Positions 1-15,235 of a stretch of 64,000 bases of DNA are shown piece after piece. The stretch spans positions 4,498,406 to 4,562,405 of the forward strand of contig NZ_CP151800.1 in assembly GCF_038449125.1 (NCBI RefSeq), read 5' to 3'. The notes beneath the pieces are model-generated. The model saw nothing but the letters and a program-made list of their open reading frames with translations, was not told the origin of the DNA and did no database searches. The position numbers and the translations under genes were made by a program. Each line of letters starts with the position of its first letter. Position 1 is the first letter of the stretch. Source of the stretch: Kosakonia sp. BYX6 (GTDB lineage: Bacteria; Pseudomonadota; Gammaproteobacteria; Enterobacterales; Enterobacteriaceae).

Positions 1-107
1 ATGGCGGCACGGCTCATGCCTAAATGCTCGCCAAGCTGTTCGCCGGAGTGGAACTCGCCATTCGCCAGAATAGAGATGAGTGTTAACGGCACGGTATTAT
101 CTTTCAT
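1..107 (-). CDS. birA: BirA biotin ligase/biotin operon repressor, N-terminal fragment
   Basis: Partial gene: the first 35 codons are present and the rest lies beyond the left edge. The product begins [19 protein letters not shown] and continues into the winged helix-turn-helix ([15 protein letters not shown]) that binds the biotin operator in the BirA family. The full protein would biotinylate the acetyl-CoA carboxylase carrier and repress bio genes. Its ATG overlaps the murB stop as ATGA, so the two are translationally coupled, as in E. coli. Identification rests on the N-terminus and on the murB neighbour. Confidence 0.9.
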   Translation of the reverse strand, partial: MKDNTVPLTLISILANGEFHSGEQLGEHLGMSRAA

Positions 108-1132
108 GCAATAGCCTCCACTGCGTTTACCTCGCCGGAGCGGCCAATAAACCGTACCTCTGGCTCCAGCCAGACATTAAATTTTTCGCCTACGCGTTGT
201 CGGACTAAATGCGCGAGTTGCACTACATCTTCACTTGTGGCTTGTCCCGCGTTGATGAGCACCAATGCTTGTAAGTGATGGACTGCTGCTCCGCCTACAA
301 CAACACCCTTTAACTGACATTGATCGATAAGCCAACCGGCAGCCAGCTTCACGGAGCCATCAGCTTGCGGATAATGTGGAGCATTCGGGAAACCAGCCAG
401 TAAAATGCTGGCCTGCTCAGACGTAATGACCGGGTTTTTAAAGAAGCTACCGGCATTGCCGTTTATTTTTGGATCCGGCAGCTTGCTGGTGCGCATGTGG
501 CACACTGCATCAAAAACCTGTTGTGGCGTAACAGTGGACGGATCAAGGCGAGCCAGCTCACCGTAGGTCAGCACGGGCTGCCAGTTTTTCGTCAAACGTA
601 GCCCTACCGCTGTGATTGCATAGCGATCCTGATATTCATGCTTAAAAATACTGTCGCGATAGCCAAAACGGCAGGCTTGCGCAAGCAAACGTTGCAGCTT
701 TCCGCTGCTGAGCTCTACGCAGTCGACATAATTGCAGACGCGTTGTAACTCTACGCCATACGCACCAATGTTTTGGATAGGAGAAGAGCCTGCACAGCCG
801 GGAATCAGCGCCAGGTTCTCAAGGCCAGGCATTCCTCGCTCAAGAGTAAACTGCACCAGTTTATGCCAGTTCTCACCGGCTCCGACATGCAGAAGCCAGG
901 CATCGGCCTCTTCGCTGACGTCAATACCTTTGATGCGGTTGATAATGATTGTTCCTGCAAAATCTTCCAGGAAAAGCACATTACTGCCTTCGCCAAGGAT
1001 CATCACAGGCTGCTGGTTTTGCACTGCTGTCTGCCAGGCTTTCAGCAGTTGCGGCGTATTTTCGGCACATACAATGCGCTGGGCATTACGATCAATACCA
1101 AAGGTATTCCAGTGCTTAAGGGAGAGATTCAT
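104..1132 (-). CDS. murB: UDP-N-acetylenolpyruvoylglucosamine reductase MurB
   Basis: Cytoplasmic FAD enzyme that reduces UDP-GlcNAc-enolpyruvate to UDP-MurNAc with NADPH, the second committed step of peptidoglycan precursor synthesis. At 342 residues it has the same length as E. coli MurB. It shows an N-terminal FAD-binding domain (GEGSNVLF near residue 48, [17 protein letters not shown] near 110), the catalytic serine segment NAGSFFKNP near residue 229 and the C-terminal EPEVRFIG carrying the catalytic glutamate near 325. The start [13 protein letters not shown] matches the family. It overlaps birA by 4 bp and lies downstream of the 5S rRNA gene, the context of rrnB in E. coli. Confidence 0.97.
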   Translation of the reverse strand: MNLSLKHWNTFGIDRNAQRIVCAENTPQLLKAWQTAVQNQQPVMILGEGSNVLFLEDFAGTIIINRIKGIDVSEEADAWLLHVGAGENWHKLVQFTLERGMPGLENLALIPGCAGSSPIQNIGAYGVELQRVCNYVDCVELSSGKLQRLLAQACRFGYRDSIFKHEYQDRYAITAVGLRLTKNWQPVLTYGELARLDPSTVTPQQVFDAVCHMRTSKLPDPKINGNAGSFFKNPVITSEQASILLAGFPNAPHYPQADGSVKLAAGWLIDQCQLKGVVVGGAAVHHLQALVLINAGQATSEDVVQLAHLVRQRVGEKFNVWLEPEVRFIGRSGEVNAVEAIA

Positions 1133-1215
1133 TCACGCTATCCTGATGCAAAAACATGGCTAGTTTACCGCATCCATAAGGTGAGCGCTTGTGGTGTTTC
1201 ATGGGGATAAAACGC

Positions 1216-1240
1216 AAAAAGGCCATCCTGACGGATGGCC
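1216..1240 (-). terminator. rRNA operon terminator
   Basis: On the minus strand GGCCATCC-GTCA-GGATGGCC is followed by TTTTTGCGTTTT, a strong intrinsic terminator very like the second terminator of E. coli rrnB. It sits about 15 bp beyond the 5S 3' end and before murB. Confidence 0.9.
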
Positions 1241-1254
1241 TCTTCACTTGTCTG

Positions 1255-1374
1255 ATGCCTGGCAGTTCCCTACTCTCGCATGGGGAGACCCCACACTACC
1301 ATCGGCGCTACGGCGTTTCACTTCTGAGTTCGGCATGGGGTCAGGTGGGACCACCGCGCTAGTGCCGCCAGGCA
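1255..1374 (-). rRNA. rrf: 5S ribosomal RNA
   Basis: A 120-nt gene whose ends, TGCCTGGCGGC and GCCAGGCAT on the minus strand, pair to form helix I of enterobacterial 5S rRNA. It is the last gene of the operon; the 100-bp spacer to 23S (1375-1474) contains only processing sequence. Confidence 0.97.
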
Positions 1375-1474
1375 AATTCTGTTTACCGCATGCAGACTTC
1401 TCCTCCGCACCCGGCTTTATCTGTATCAGGCTGAAAATCTTCTCTCTCTCACACCAAAACATCTTCGGCGTTGT

Positions 1475-4380
<2,906 letters not shown>

Positions 4381-4484
4381 TCACAACCCGAAGATGTTTC
4401 TTACGCATCATCACGTTGCGAAAATTTGAGAGACTCACGGAACAGTTCGCACTGCTCCGCGTTTCAATTTTCAGCTTGATCCAG

Positions 4485-4498
4485 ATTTTTAAAGAGCA
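4485..4498 (-). promoter_or_regulatory. boxA-like antitermination element in the 16S-23S spacer
   Basis: The minus strand reads TGCTCTTTAAAAAT between tRNA-Ala and 23S, matching boxA of the Nus-dependent rRNA antitermination system. The rest of the 179-bp spacer 4381-4559 carries pre-23S processing-stem sequence and no gene. Confidence 0.75.
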
Positions 4499-4559
4499 AA
4501 ACTTCGCAGCACACACAGAATGTGTACTCTGAAGTTTTCTTGTACCGAACAGTAAAGGA

Positions 4560-4635
4560 TGGTGGAGCTATGCGGGATCGAACCGCAGACCTCCTGCGTG
4601 CAAAGCAGGCGCTCTCCCAGCTGAGCTATAGCCCC
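4560..4635 (-). tRNA. alaT: tRNA-Ala (TGC)
   Basis: A 76-nt cloverleaf with encoded CCA, acceptor GGGGCTA/TAGCTCC and anticodon TGC in CTTTGCACG. It follows tRNA-Ile in the 16S-23S spacer, as in E. coli rrnA, rrnD and rrnH. Confidence 0.97.
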
Positions 4636-4742
4636 ATCGTAGTCAAACCTCATGAACCGGAATTTCTGGTGAGGCAGGGCGAGGTGGCACGAAGCATACT
4701 GAAGTATGCGAGTGTCGCCGCAACGCAGCATCAGCAGAAATT

Positions 4743-4819
<77 letters not shown>

Positions 4820-4890
4820 GCAGAGATTTTTTACTGCTCGTTTTTCATCAGACAATCTGTGTGGGCACTGCAGGGGCAGGTTCTTTCAGG

Positions 4891-6432
<1,542 letters not shown>

Positions 6433-6562
6433 AAGTTTGATGCTCACTGAATTAAACTTCGTAATGAATTACGTGTTCACCCGTGAGACTTGGTATTCAT
6501 TTAGCGTCTTGCGACGTTCAAGAATCCATATCCCCTGAGTGCCCACACAGATTGTCTGATAA

Positions 6563-6576
6563 ATTGTTAAAGAGCA
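6563..6576 (-). promoter_or_regulatory. rRNA leader boxA
   Basis: TGCTCTTTAACAAT on the minus strand, upstream of 16S, is the canonical boxA recognised by NusB-S10 for rRNA antitermination. The remaining leader (6433-6612) holds the 5' half of the pre-16S processing stem. Confidence 0.85.
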
Positions 6577-6612
6577 GTGCCGCCTCGCTTTTCGCTGCGG
6601 CGCGGGGTGTGC

Positions 6613-6640
6613 ATATTACGCTTTCCCGCCGTGAAGTCAA
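6613..6640 (-). promoter_or_regulatory. rRNA operon promoter P2
   Basis: Minus strand TTGACT (6635-6640), 16-bp spacer, TAATAT (6613-6618), about 90 bp downstream of P1. This matches the layout of enterobacterial rrn P2. Confidence 0.85.
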
Positions 6641-6710
6641 CTGATTATTTTCAGAATTCTTCACCTGACAGGCCGGTGTGTCTGCCGTTGTGCCGTGTCA
6701 GTGGAGGCGC

Positions 6711-6738
6711 ATTATAGGGAGTTAATTCCGGCTGACAA
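6711..6738 (-). promoter_or_regulatory. rRNA operon promoter P1
   Basis: Minus strand TTGTCA (6733-6738), 16-bp spacer, TATAAT (6711-6716), followed by the GC-rich discriminator GCGCCTCCACTG typical of stringently controlled rrn P1; the start would be near 6702. An A/T-rich UP-like stretch lies upstream to about 6765. FIS sites are expected from the family but were not individually resolved. Confidence 0.9.
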
Positions 6739-6790
6739 GCATAAAATTCAAAAAAGTTATCGTTCGCTCAATTTTCATTCGCAATGCCCG

Positions 6791-7333
6791 TTAAACCGCC
6801 ATCTTGCCGTTTAACTGAGCAATTTCACGGGCAAAATTAGCAACATGCAGCCAATCGGTATAGACAACTTCTTTCGTCGGATTCGTTTCACCGCCGGTCA
6901 TCTTCATAATTAACTGAATCATCAAACGGTCATACCAGCGGTAGCGCGGGTAACGCAGCGCACCAGCAAACACCGCACATTGATCCGGCTGCCATGGTGA
7001 CGAAAGCAAAAACTTACGCGTATAACTATTCGTTTGTGGGGAACTCTTCTCGGGCTTGCGAGCCACCAGGTTGACGGAATAGAACGCGCTCGGCAGCGCA
7101 TTAAGTTTTTGCTGATGCTTTTTCACAAAGCTCGCCAGCGCCGGATGGAAATGCCCATAGCGAATAGATGCGCCAATCACCACGCGATCGTAGTTATCCC
7201 ACTCAATGTCCGGCGTGCGGTTCAGGTTCACCACATCGGCGTGCACACCAAGCTCTTTAAGTTCGGAAGCCAGATAAGAAGCAATCTCGCGCGTTTGTCC
7301 ATCGCGGGTGGAAAATAGAATCAATGTTTTCAC
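6791..7333 (-). CDS. hemG: Protoporphyrinogen IX dehydrogenase (quinone) HemG
   Basis: FMN enzyme that oxidises protoporphyrinogen IX to protoporphyrin IX near the end of haem synthesis, passing electrons to the quinone pool. It has 180 residues (E. coli 181) with a flavodoxin-like fold: phosphate-binding loop STRDGQT at residues 8-14 and the segment [13 protein letters not shown] near 52, with the long insert loop of HemG-type enzymes around residues 118-150. It is the last gene of pepQ-yigZ-trkH-hemG, starting 11 bp after trkH. In E. coli K-12 the gene downstream is rrsA, as here. Confidence 0.96.
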   Translation of the reverse strand: MKTLILFSTRDGQTREIASYLASELKELGVHADVVNLNRTPDIEWDNYDRVVIGASIRYGHFHPALASFVKKHQQKLNALPSAFYSVNLVARKPEKSSPQTNSYTRKFLLSSPWQPDQCAVFAGALRYPRYRWYDRLMIQLIMKMTGGETNPTKEVVYTDWLHVANFAREIAQLNGKMAV

Positions 7334-7344
7334 GTCAAGCTCCC

Positions 7345-8796
7345 TTACTCGCGCCAGAAGGTGGGGGTAAACAACACCAGCAGGGTGAAGACCTCAAGAC
7401 GACCAAATAGCATATTGCCGATGAGGACCCACTTCGCCACCGGATTCATGCTCGCAAAGTTGTCCGCCACAACCCCCAGCCCCGGCCCCAGGTTATTAAG
7501 TGTGGCGACTACCGAGGCAAAAGCGGAAAAATCATCAACGCCAGTGGCGATAATTGCCAGCATGCTGACGATGAACACCAGCGCGTAGGCAGAGAAGAAT
7601 CCCCACACCGCTTCGAGGATACGTTCCGGTAGCGCGCGCTGGCCAAGTTTGATGCTGTACACCGCGTTCGGGTGCACCAGGCGTTTCAACTCGCGATTTC
7701 CCTGTTTGAACAGCAACAAGATGCGAATCACTTTCAGGCCACCACCGGTCGACCCGGCACAACCGCCGATAAATGCCGAGCACAGTAATAGCACCGGCAA
7801 AAACAGCGGCCAACGGGCGATGCTGTCGGTCGTGAACCCAGCGGTTGTCGCCATCGAAACGACCTGGAAGAAAGCCTGGTTGACTGTTGTGACCGCCGAC
7901 GCGTAAACATCATGGAACCACAGCACCACGGTGCAAATTGCCACCAGCGTCAGTTGCACGCCAATAAACATGCGAAATTCAGGATCGCGCCAGTACACTT
8001 TCAGACTTCGCCCGCTCAATAGTGAAAAGTGCAAGCCGTAGTTACAGCCGGATATTAATAAGAAGATAGCAATAATGGTGTTGATGGTCGGGCTGTTGAA
8101 ATAGCCGACGCTGGCATCGTGCGTGGAGAAACCGCCGATCGCGATAGTCGAGAAACTGTGGCCAATCGCATCAAAAGCAGGCATGCCGGCAAACCACAGC
8201 GCCAGTGCACAAGCAACGGTCAAGAGCACATAGATGAGCCACAGCGTTTTCGCCGTTTCCGCGATACGCGGGCGCATTTTGTTATCTTTCAGCGGCCCGG
8301 GCATTTCAGCACGATAGAGCTGCATGCCGCCGACACCGAGAATCGGCAAGATAGCCACGGCCAGCACAATGATCCCCATCCCGCCAAACCACTGGAGCAT
8401 CTGGCGATAAAACAGGATGGCGTGCGGCAGCGAATCCAGCCCCACTAGCGTGGTTGCGCCAGTGGTCGTCAAACCGGAGAAGGATTCAAAAAATGCATCT
8501 GTTACCGTCAGGTTGGGGCTTTCGGAAAAGATAAACGGCAGCGCCCCCACGCTACCCAGCACTGTCCAGAACAGCACCACAATCAGAAAGCCTTCGCGGG
8601 ATTTCAGCTCGCCTTTTTCCCGGCGGTTAGGCCACCACAAAATAGAGCCGATCACTAACGCGGCGAGGAATGTCTGGGTAAATGCACGCCCCGCGCCATC
8701 ACGGTAAATAAGGGCTACCAGTCCAGGTAAGATCATCGTTCCAGAAAAGAGGATGACCAGCAGTCCAACGATTCGGGTTATGGCGCGAAAATGCAT
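7345..8796 (-). CDS. trkH: Trk potassium uptake channel subunit TrkH
   Basis: Inner-membrane K+-translocating subunit that works with the NAD-binding regulator TrkA. The 483 residues match E. coli TrkH. The protein is almost entirely hydrophobic helices arranged as repeated M-P-M units whose filter loops can be seen as [10 protein letters not shown] (near 106), [10 protein letters not shown] (near 216), [11 protein letters not shown] (near 318) and TLNNLGPG (near 436). It begins [19 protein letters not shown]. It sits between yigZ and hemG, as in E. coli. Confidence 0.97.
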   Translation of the reverse strand: MHFRAITRIVGLLVILFSGTMILPGLVALIYRDGAGRAFTQTFLAALVIGSILWWPNRREKGELKSREGFLIVVLFWTVLGSVGALPFIFSESPNLTVTDAFFESFSGLTTTGATTLVGLDSLPHAILFYRQMLQWFGGMGIIVLAVAILPILGVGGMQLYRAEMPGPLKDNKMRPRIAETAKTLWLIYVLLTVACALALWFAGMPAFDAIGHSFSTIAIGGFSTHDASVGYFNSPTINTIIAIFLLISGCNYGLHFSLLSGRSLKVYWRDPEFRMFIGVQLTLVAICTVVLWFHDVYASAVTTVNQAFFQVVSMATTAGFTTDSIARWPLFLPVLLLCSAFIGGCAGSTGGGLKVIRILLLFKQGNRELKRLVHPNAVYSIKLGQRALPERILEAVWGFFSAYALVFIVSMLAIIATGVDDFSAFASVVATLNNLGPGLGVVADNFASMNPVAKWVLIGNMLFGRLEVFTLLVLFTPTFWRE

Positions 8797-8837
8797 CTCT
8801 GCCGCTTCCTTAGGTGTTCAGAAAATCAGGTGGGGAA

Positions 8838-9452
8838 TTATTCTTCAGTTTTTAACAATTGCAATGCGCCACGGCTAAAATCTGCGAGCTTTGCCGAAAA
8901 CACATCCAGTCTGCTGTGAGGAAGCGCCACGCGTAAATGCACAGCCGCCTGATAATCGCTCGCGACAACCCTCCCCTCGAATTGCCCAAGCAGAGTTTCA
9001 ACACCCGCCAGCTGTGCATAATCGCAACACAAAGTATATTCGGTTAATGGCATTTTGCGGGTTGTGGCAAGTCGACTTAAGGCTTGCTGCACTCCCCCGC
9101 CGTAAGCTTTAACCAGCCCGCCAGTACCGAGCAGCACGCCGCCGTAATAACGCACTACAACCGCCGTGATTTCGCCAACACCGCTGCCCATCAACTGCGC
9201 GAGTATCGGTTTGCCTGCGGTGCCCGCCGGTTCGCCATCGTCAGAAAACCCCAACTGCTGCGAATCGTCCGGCGGCCCGGCAACCCAGGCCACACAGTGA
9301 TGGCGCGCATCCGGGTGTTCAGCCCGCACGGTTTCGACAAACGCCTTTGCCGCGTCCACGCCATCGGTATGGGCTAATAACGTAATAAAGCGGCTCTTTT
9401 TGATATCCTCGCTAAAGGTGACCGGAGCCGCCGGTATTAACCAACTTTCCAT
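8838..9452 (-). CDS. yigZ: YigZ, IMPACT/UPF0029 family protein
   Basis: A 204-residue member of the conserved IMPACT family, whose eukaryotic relatives bind GCN1; the bacterial role is not settled. The family signature DDGEPAGTAGKPIL is at residues 71-84, followed by a glycine-rich segment (VVRYYGGVLLGTGGLVKAY) and a smaller C-terminal alpha/beta domain. Its ATG overlaps the pepQ stop by one base (TAATG), so it is coupled to pepQ. Annotation as a proline dipeptidase in some records reflects this neighbour rather than the sequence. Confidence 0.93.
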   Translation of the reverse strand: MESWLIPAAPVTFSEDIKKSRFITLLAHTDGVDAAKAFVETVRAEHPDARHHCVAWVAGPPDDSQQLGFSDDGEPAGTAGKPILAQLMGSGVGEITAVVVRYYGGVLLGTGGLVKAYGGGVQQALSRLATTRKMPLTEYTLCCDYAQLAGVETLLGQFEGRVVASDYQAAVHLRVALPHSRLDVFSAKLADFSRGALQLLKTEE

Positions 9453-10783
9453 TACGCCAGCTTCTGATCCCGCGTCATGTTCTCAATGCTGTTCTCGTGA
9501 ATGACAACGTTATCTTCAATGCGAATACCACCGAACGGTTTCAGCGCTTCAATTTTCTGCCAGTTGAAGTGCTTGCCGAGCGGGCCATCGCGCCACGGCG
9601 CCAACAGCGATTCGATAAAATAGATACCCGGTTCAATGGTCAACACCATGCGCGGCTGGACCACACGCGTGCAGCGCAAGTAGGGGTATTTCGACGGCGC
9701 AGCCAGGTGCGTACCGGTGTCATCCTGCATAAAGCCCGCGACATCGTGCACCTGTAAACCGAGCGGGTGACCAATGCCGTGCGGCATAAATGGCCCGGTG
9801 ATGTCCTGCTCGACCATCGCTTCTTCGCTGATATCGGTGATGATTTGGTGGCGACGCAACAGCTTAGCGATACGTTGATGGAACTGAATATGGTACTCAA
9901 CGTAGTTAACGCCCGCTTTCATGGTGGCGATCAGCGCTAACTGCTCTTCATTTACGTCTTTCACCAACTGCGCATAATCGGTGTCGCTGTTTGCCGCCCA
10001 GGTACGCGTCAGGTCAGCGGCATAACCGTTATATTCCGCGCCAGCATCAAGCAGGAAACTGCGCATTTCCGCCGGCGCGCGGTGATCGAGTTTGGTGTAA
10101 TGCAGCACGGCCGCGTGTTCGTTGAGCGCCACGATATTGCCATACGGCACATCGGTATCGCGGTGACCGGTGGCGGTCAGGTACGCCAGGTTGATGTCGA
10201 ACTCGCTCATGCCGGACTGGAAAGCCTCATGCGCCGCGCGATGACCAATAACCGCGGTCTTCTGCGCTTCACGCATGCACGCCAGCTCATAATCGGTTTT
10301 GTAGGCACGGTAATAATGCAGGTAATCGATCACCCCTTTCGGGTTGATGTTACTTGCCGCGATATCGAGGCCGAGAGCGCGTTCAGCAACCGGCCCAATA
10401 TAAGCGATGTTATTGCGCGCGGCGGGCAGCAAGCTTCCGATGCCATCGGCTTTCGGCAGCGCAATCACTTCGACTTCTTCGGTCCAGAAGGAGGTCGGCA
10501 GCGGCTCGACGTTATGCCAGTAGTCCACCGGCAGATAGAACCACAACTTCGGTTTGTTGACACCATCGACCAGCAGCCAGCAGTTCGGCACTTGCGTCAC
10601 CGGCACCCAGGCTTTGAATTGCGGGTTCACTTTAAACGGGTAAGCGTGGTCGTCGAGAAAGACATTAAACAGCTCGCCGGAGTGAATAAGTAACGCGTCG
10701 AGCTTGAAGCGCGCCAGCACGTCACGGGTGCGCTCTTGCAACGTAACGATATGATTTTTATAAAGTGCTGCCAGTGAGTCCAT
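9452..10783 (-). CDS. pepQ: Xaa-Pro dipeptidase PepQ
   Basis: Cytosolic metallopeptidase that cleaves Xaa-Pro dipeptides and is known to hydrolyse some organophosphates. The start at 10783 gives [19 protein letters not shown] and 443 residues, the E. coli length; an upstream in-frame ATG at 10831 would add 16 residues with no homology. The pita-bread domain carries the metal ligands in [33 protein letters not shown] (Glu384) and GIRIEDN. Residue 378 is Arg where the family nearly always has Gly ([11 protein letters not shown]). It is divergent from fadB across 189 bp. Confidence 0.95.
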   Translation of the reverse strand: MDSLAALYKNHIVTLQERTRDVLARFKLDALLIHSGELFNVFLDDHAYPFKVNPQFKAWVPVTQVPNCWLLVDGVNKPKLWFYLPVDYWHNVEPLPTSFWTEEVEVIALPKADGIGSLLPAARNNIAYIGPVAERALGLDIAASNINPKGVIDYLHYYRAYKTDYELACMREAQKTAVIGHRAAHEAFQSGMSEFDINLAYLTATGHRDTDVPYGNIVALNEHAAVLHYTKLDHRAPAEMRSFLLDAGAEYNGYAADLTRTWAANSDTDYAQLVKDVNEEQLALIATMKAGVNYVEYHIQFHQRIAKLLRRHQIITDISEEAMVEQDITGPFMPHGIGHPLGLQVHDVAGFMQDDTGTHLAAPSKYPYLRCTRVVQPRMVLTIEPGIYFIESLLAPWRDGPLGKHFNWQKIEALKPFGGIRIEDNVVIHENSIENMTRDQKLA

Positions 10784-10931
10784 CGTTTTTCCTTCTGTTT
10801 CTTGTGACCTCAAGTTTCCGCATCTTAGCACACCTGCTTACGGCTGGGTGATTTCCGCTGAGCGTGATCCGCTCAGCATTTTCTTAATGAGTTATTTGCA
10901 TTTTATTAACATAAAAACCACACTCCGATTC

Positions 10932-10948
10932 ATCTGGTACGACCAGAT
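10932..10948. promoter_or_regulatory. FadR operator of fadBA
   Basis: ATCTGGTACGACCAGAT is a near-perfect match to the FadR operator and to the site known upstream of E. coli fadBA. It lies 25 bp before the fadB start. FadR would block transcription until long-chain acyl-CoA releases it. Confidence 0.93.
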
Positions 10949-10972
10949 CACTGCTGGATTCAGGAGACTGAC

Positions 10973-13162
10973 ATGCTCTACAAAGGCAATAACCTGTACC
11001 TCAACTGGCTTGAAGATGGCATCGCGGAATTGGTATTTGATGCACCTGGCTCAGTTAACAAGCTTGATACCGCCACAGTCGCCAGTCTCGGTGAGGCGCT
11101 GGATGTGCTGGAAACGCAATCAGATTTAAAAGGGCTGCTGCTGCGCTCAGAAAAAGCGGCCTTTATTGTCGGTGCCGATATCACCGAATTCCTTTCGCTG
11201 TTCATGGTGCCTGAAGAGCAACTGAGCCAGTGGCTGCATTTCGCCAACAGCGTCTTTAACCGGCTGGAAGATTTACCGGTGCCAACCCTCTCTGCGGTTA
11301 ACGGTTACGCCCTTGGCGGCGGGTGCGAATGCGTGCTGGCTACAGATTATCGCCTGGCGACGCCTGATCTGCGCATTGGCCTGCCGGAAACGAAACTCGG
11401 CATCATGCCTGGTTTTGGCGGTTCGGTGCGTATGCCGCGCCTGCTTGGGGCTGATAGCGCGCTGGAAATTATCGCCGCCGGGAAAGATGTGGACGCAGAA
11501 CAGGCGCTGAAGATTGGTCTGATCGATGGCATCGTGAAGCCGGAAAAACTGCGCGATGGCGCGGTTGCCATTCTGCGCCAGGCGATCAATGGCGATCTCG
11601 ACTGGAAAGCGAAGCGCCAGCCAAAACTGGAACCGCTGAAACTCAGCAAAATTGAAGCCGCCATGAGTTTTACTATCGTCAAAGGCATGGTGATGCAAAC
11701 CGCGGGCAAACATTACCCGGCGCCGATCACGGCGGTGAAAACCATTGAGGCCGCCGCGAAATTTGGCCGTGACGACGCACTGAAGCTGGAAAACCAGAGC
11801 TTTGTTCCGCTGGCGCACAGCAATGAAGCCCGCGCGCTGGTCGGCATCTTTTTGAATGATCAGTACGTCAAAGGCAAGGCGAAGAAACTCACCAAAAATA
11901 TCGATACCCCGAAACAGGCGGCGGTGCTCGGCGCGGGCATTATGGGCGGCGGCATTGCTTACCAGTCGGCGTGGAAAGGTGTGCCGGTATTAATGAAAGA
12001 TATCAATGAGAAGTCGCTTAGCCTTGGCATCAATGAAGCGGGCAAGCTGCTGAATAAACAGCTTGAGCGCGGCAAGATCGATGGTCTGAAACTGGCGAGT
12101 GTGATTGCAACTATTCAGCCGACACTGGAATACGCTGGTTTTGATCGCGTCGATGTTGTTGTCGAAGCGGTCGTCGAAAATCCGAAAGTGAAAAAAGCAG
12201 TGCTGGCGGAAACAGAAGACAAAGTGCGACCGGATACGGTACTGGCATCCAACACCTCGACGATTCCTATCAGCGAACTGGCGAGCGTGTTGAAACGCCC
12301 GGAGAACTTCTGCGGTATGCACTTCTTTAACCCGGTGCACCGCATGCCGCTGGTTGAAGTGATCCGTGGCGAGAAAACTTCTGATGAAACTCTCGCTAAA
12401 GTGGTGGCCTGGGCGAGCAAAATGGGCAAAACGCCGATTGTGGTGAATGACTGCCCCGGCTTCTTTGTTAACCGCGTGCTGTTCCCCTACTTCGCCGCTT
12501 TCAGCCAGTTGCTGCGCGACGGCGCGGATTTCCGCAAAGTCGACAAAGTGATGGAGAAACAGTTTGGCTGGCCGATGGGCCCGGCCTATCTGCTCGACGT
12601 TGTCGGCATTGATACCGCGCATCACGCCCAAGCGGTGATGGCCGCCGGTTTCCCGCAGCGTATGCAAAAAGATTATCGCGACGCGATCGACGCGCTGTTT
12701 GAGGCCAACCGTTTTGGGCAGAAAAACGGCCTCGGTTTCTGGCGCTACAAAGAAGATAGCAAAGGCAAACCGAAGAAAGAGGAAGACAGCGCCGTTGACG
12801 GCCTGTTGGGCGAAATCAGCCAAGACAAACGAGATTTCACCGACGATGAAATCATCGCACGCATGATGATCCCAATGGTCAACGAAGTCGTGCGTTGTCT
12901 GGAAGAAGGGATTATCGCCAGCCCTGCTGAAGCAGATATGGCGCTGGTGTATGGGCTGGGCTTCCCGCCATTCCACGGCGGCGCGTTCCGCTGGCTGGAT
13001 ACCCTCGGCAGCGCGAAATACCTCGATATGGCGCAGCAGTATCAGCACCTCGGTCCGCTGTATGAAGTCCCGGCCGGGTTACGTGAAAAGGCGCGTCACA
13101 ACGCGCCTTATTATCCTGCGGTTGAACCTGCGCGCCCAGTGGGCGATTTGAAAACGGCTTAA
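10973..13162 (+). CDS. fadB: Fatty acid oxidation complex alpha subunit FadB
   Basis: Multifunctional beta-oxidation enzyme: enoyl-CoA hydratase, 3-hydroxyacyl-CoA dehydrogenase and isomerase/epimerase, forming a heterotetramer with FadA. It has 729 residues, the E. coli length. The N-terminal crotonase domain (1-190) has [10 protein letters not shown] and [15 protein letters not shown] with the two catalytic glutamates near 119 and 139. The dehydrogenase domain starts with the NAD loop [14 protein letters not shown] near 316 and has [13 protein letters not shown] with the catalytic histidine near 450. Start is preceded by CAGGAGACTGAC. It is co-transcribed with fadA and has a FadR operator upstream. 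Confidence 0.98.
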   Translation: MLYKGNNLYLNWLEDGIAELVFDAPGSVNKLDTATVASLGEALDVLETQSDLKGLLLRSEKAAFIVGADITEFLSLFMVPEEQLSQWLHFANSVFNRLEDLPVPTLSAVNGYALGGGCECVLATDYRLATPDLRIGLPETKLGIMPGFGGSVRMPRLLGADSALEIIAAGKDVDAEQALKIGLIDGIVKPEKLRDGAVAILRQAINGDLDWKAKRQPKLEPLKLSKIEAAMSFTIVKGMVMQTAGKHYPAPITAVKTIEAAAKFGRDDALKLENQSFVPLAHSNEARALVGIFLNDQYVKGKAKKLTKNIDTPKQAAVLGAGIMGGGIAYQSAWKGVPVLMKDINEKSLSLGINEAGKLLNKQLERGKIDGLKLASVIATIQPTLEYAGFDRVDVVVEAVVENPKVKKAVLAETEDKVRPDTVLASNTSTIPISELASVLKRPENFCGMHFFNPVHRMPLVEVIRGEKTSDETLAKVVAWASKMGKTPIVVNDCPGFFVNRVLFPYFAAFSQLLRDGADFRKVDKVMEKQFGWPMGPAYLLDVVGIDTAHHAQAVMAAGFPQRMQKDYRDAIDALFEANRFGQKNGLGFWRYKEDSKGKPKKEEDSAVDGLLGEISQDKRDFTDDEIIARMMIPMVNEVVRCLEEGIIASPAEADMALVYGLGFPPFHGGAFRWLDTLGSAKYLDMAQQYQHLGPLYEVPAGLREKARHNAPYYPAVEPARPVGDLKTA

Positions 13163-14335
<1,173 letters not shown>

Positions 14336-14370
14336 CCCTTTAACGAATCTAACTGATTTATTTATCTCAA

Positions 14371-14470
14371 AGCCATGTGTTCCAGAGCAAGGCGGCAACT
14401 GAGTGAATCCCCGGGAGCATAGATAAACTATGTGACCGGGGTGAATGAAGGCAGCCAACACAGCTATGGG
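14371..14470. repeat. ERIC-type intergenic repeat (degenerate)
   Basis: The core GTGAATCCCCGGGAGCATAG, then GTGACCGGGGTGAATGA, corresponds to the central palindrome of the enterobacterial repetitive intergenic consensus, with flanks CAAGGCGGCAACTGA and GGCAGCCAACACAGC. The outer arms are weaker than in the copy at 28740. It lies between fadA and its terminator, so it is transcribed as part of the fadBA 3' untranslated region. Confidence 0.82.
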
Positions 14471-14507
14471 ACGCCTGGCAAAGAGAGAGAATTTAGTTGC
14501 CGTTCTT

Positions 14508-14532
14508 CCCGCCTGTCAGGGGCGGGTTTTTT
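14508..14532 (+). terminator. fadBA terminator
   Basis: CCCGCC-TGTCAGG-GGCGGG followed by six T on the plus strand. It ends just before the fre stop codon, separating the convergent fadBA and ubiD-fre units. Confidence 0.85.
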
Positions 14533-14533
14533 A

Positions 14534-15235
14534 TTAAATAAATGCAAATGCATCGCCGAACAGACGATCCTCGCGCGCACCGCGCTCATTGCAGAACAGA
14601 TCACGGGCGATTTTCGCCATCTCAAAACGGCCAGCGATATAGATATCATGCTCGGCAAGCGAACCGAAATCCTGAAGCACTGCCGCCAGCACCGTACCTG
14701 AACGACCACGCCAGTCATCCTCCGGCTGCTCAACGACCGGCACCACGCGCAGGTTCTGATGATCGACAGACAGCGCTTCAAGCTCGGCCAAATCGTAAAG
14801 GTGCTTCTCTTCGCGACCGCCCCAGTAAATGGTGATTTCACGGTTCGGATTTTGCGCCAGCGACGTCAACAGGATCGAGCGCGCATAGGAGAAACCGGTA
14901 CCACCCGCGATCAGCACCATCGGGCGCTCTTCGTCATCGCGCAGCCAGGCGTCGCCATGAGGAATATCAATCACGATTTCCCGATCTTTCAGGATACGGT
15001 CCATCACGGCCATAGCGTAAAGATTCAGCTCGGACGCGCCAATATGCAGCTCAATAAAATCACGCTGATCCGGCGTGGAAGCCATCGAGAAGGGACGCTT
15101 ATCTCGCTCATCCATCACCACCATTAAGTACTGGCCAGCGCGAAATGAAAAAGCCGCTTCCGGCACTAAACGGACGCGATATACGGTATCAGTGATGGCA
15201 TCTACCGAGGTCACTTTACAGCTTAAGGTTGTCAT
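14534..15235 (-). CDS. fre: NAD(P)H-flavin reductase Fre
   Basis: Soluble reductase that uses NAD(P)H to reduce free riboflavin, FMN or FAD; the products reduce ferric siderophores, activate ribonucleotide reductase and, relevant here, can supply reduced flavin for prenyl-FMN enzymes such as UbiD. The 233 residues match E. coli Fre. The flavin motif RPFSMAS is near residue 46 and the NAD-binding loop is [13 protein letters not shown] near 109. The gene overlaps the end of ubiD by 4 bp (ATGA). Confidence 0.97.
   Translation of the reverse strand: MTTLSCKVTSVDAITDTVYRVRLVPEAAFSFRAGQYLMVVMDERDKRPFSMASTPDQRDFIELHIGASELNLYAMAVMDRILKDREIVIDIPHGDAWLRDDEERPMVLIAGGTGFSYARSILLTSLAQNPNREITIYWGGREEKHLYDLAELEALSVDHQNLRVVPVVEQPEDDWRGRSGTVLAAVLQDFGSLAEHDIYIAGRFEMAKIARDLFCNERGAREDRLFGDAFAFI

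Noticed and set aside
11990-13048. Long open frame of 352 codons antisense to fadB
   Set aside because: It is a shadow of the high-GC fadB reading frame: composition is His/Arg/Phe-rich, there is no Shine-Dalgarno, and fadB on the other strand is full length with all motifs.
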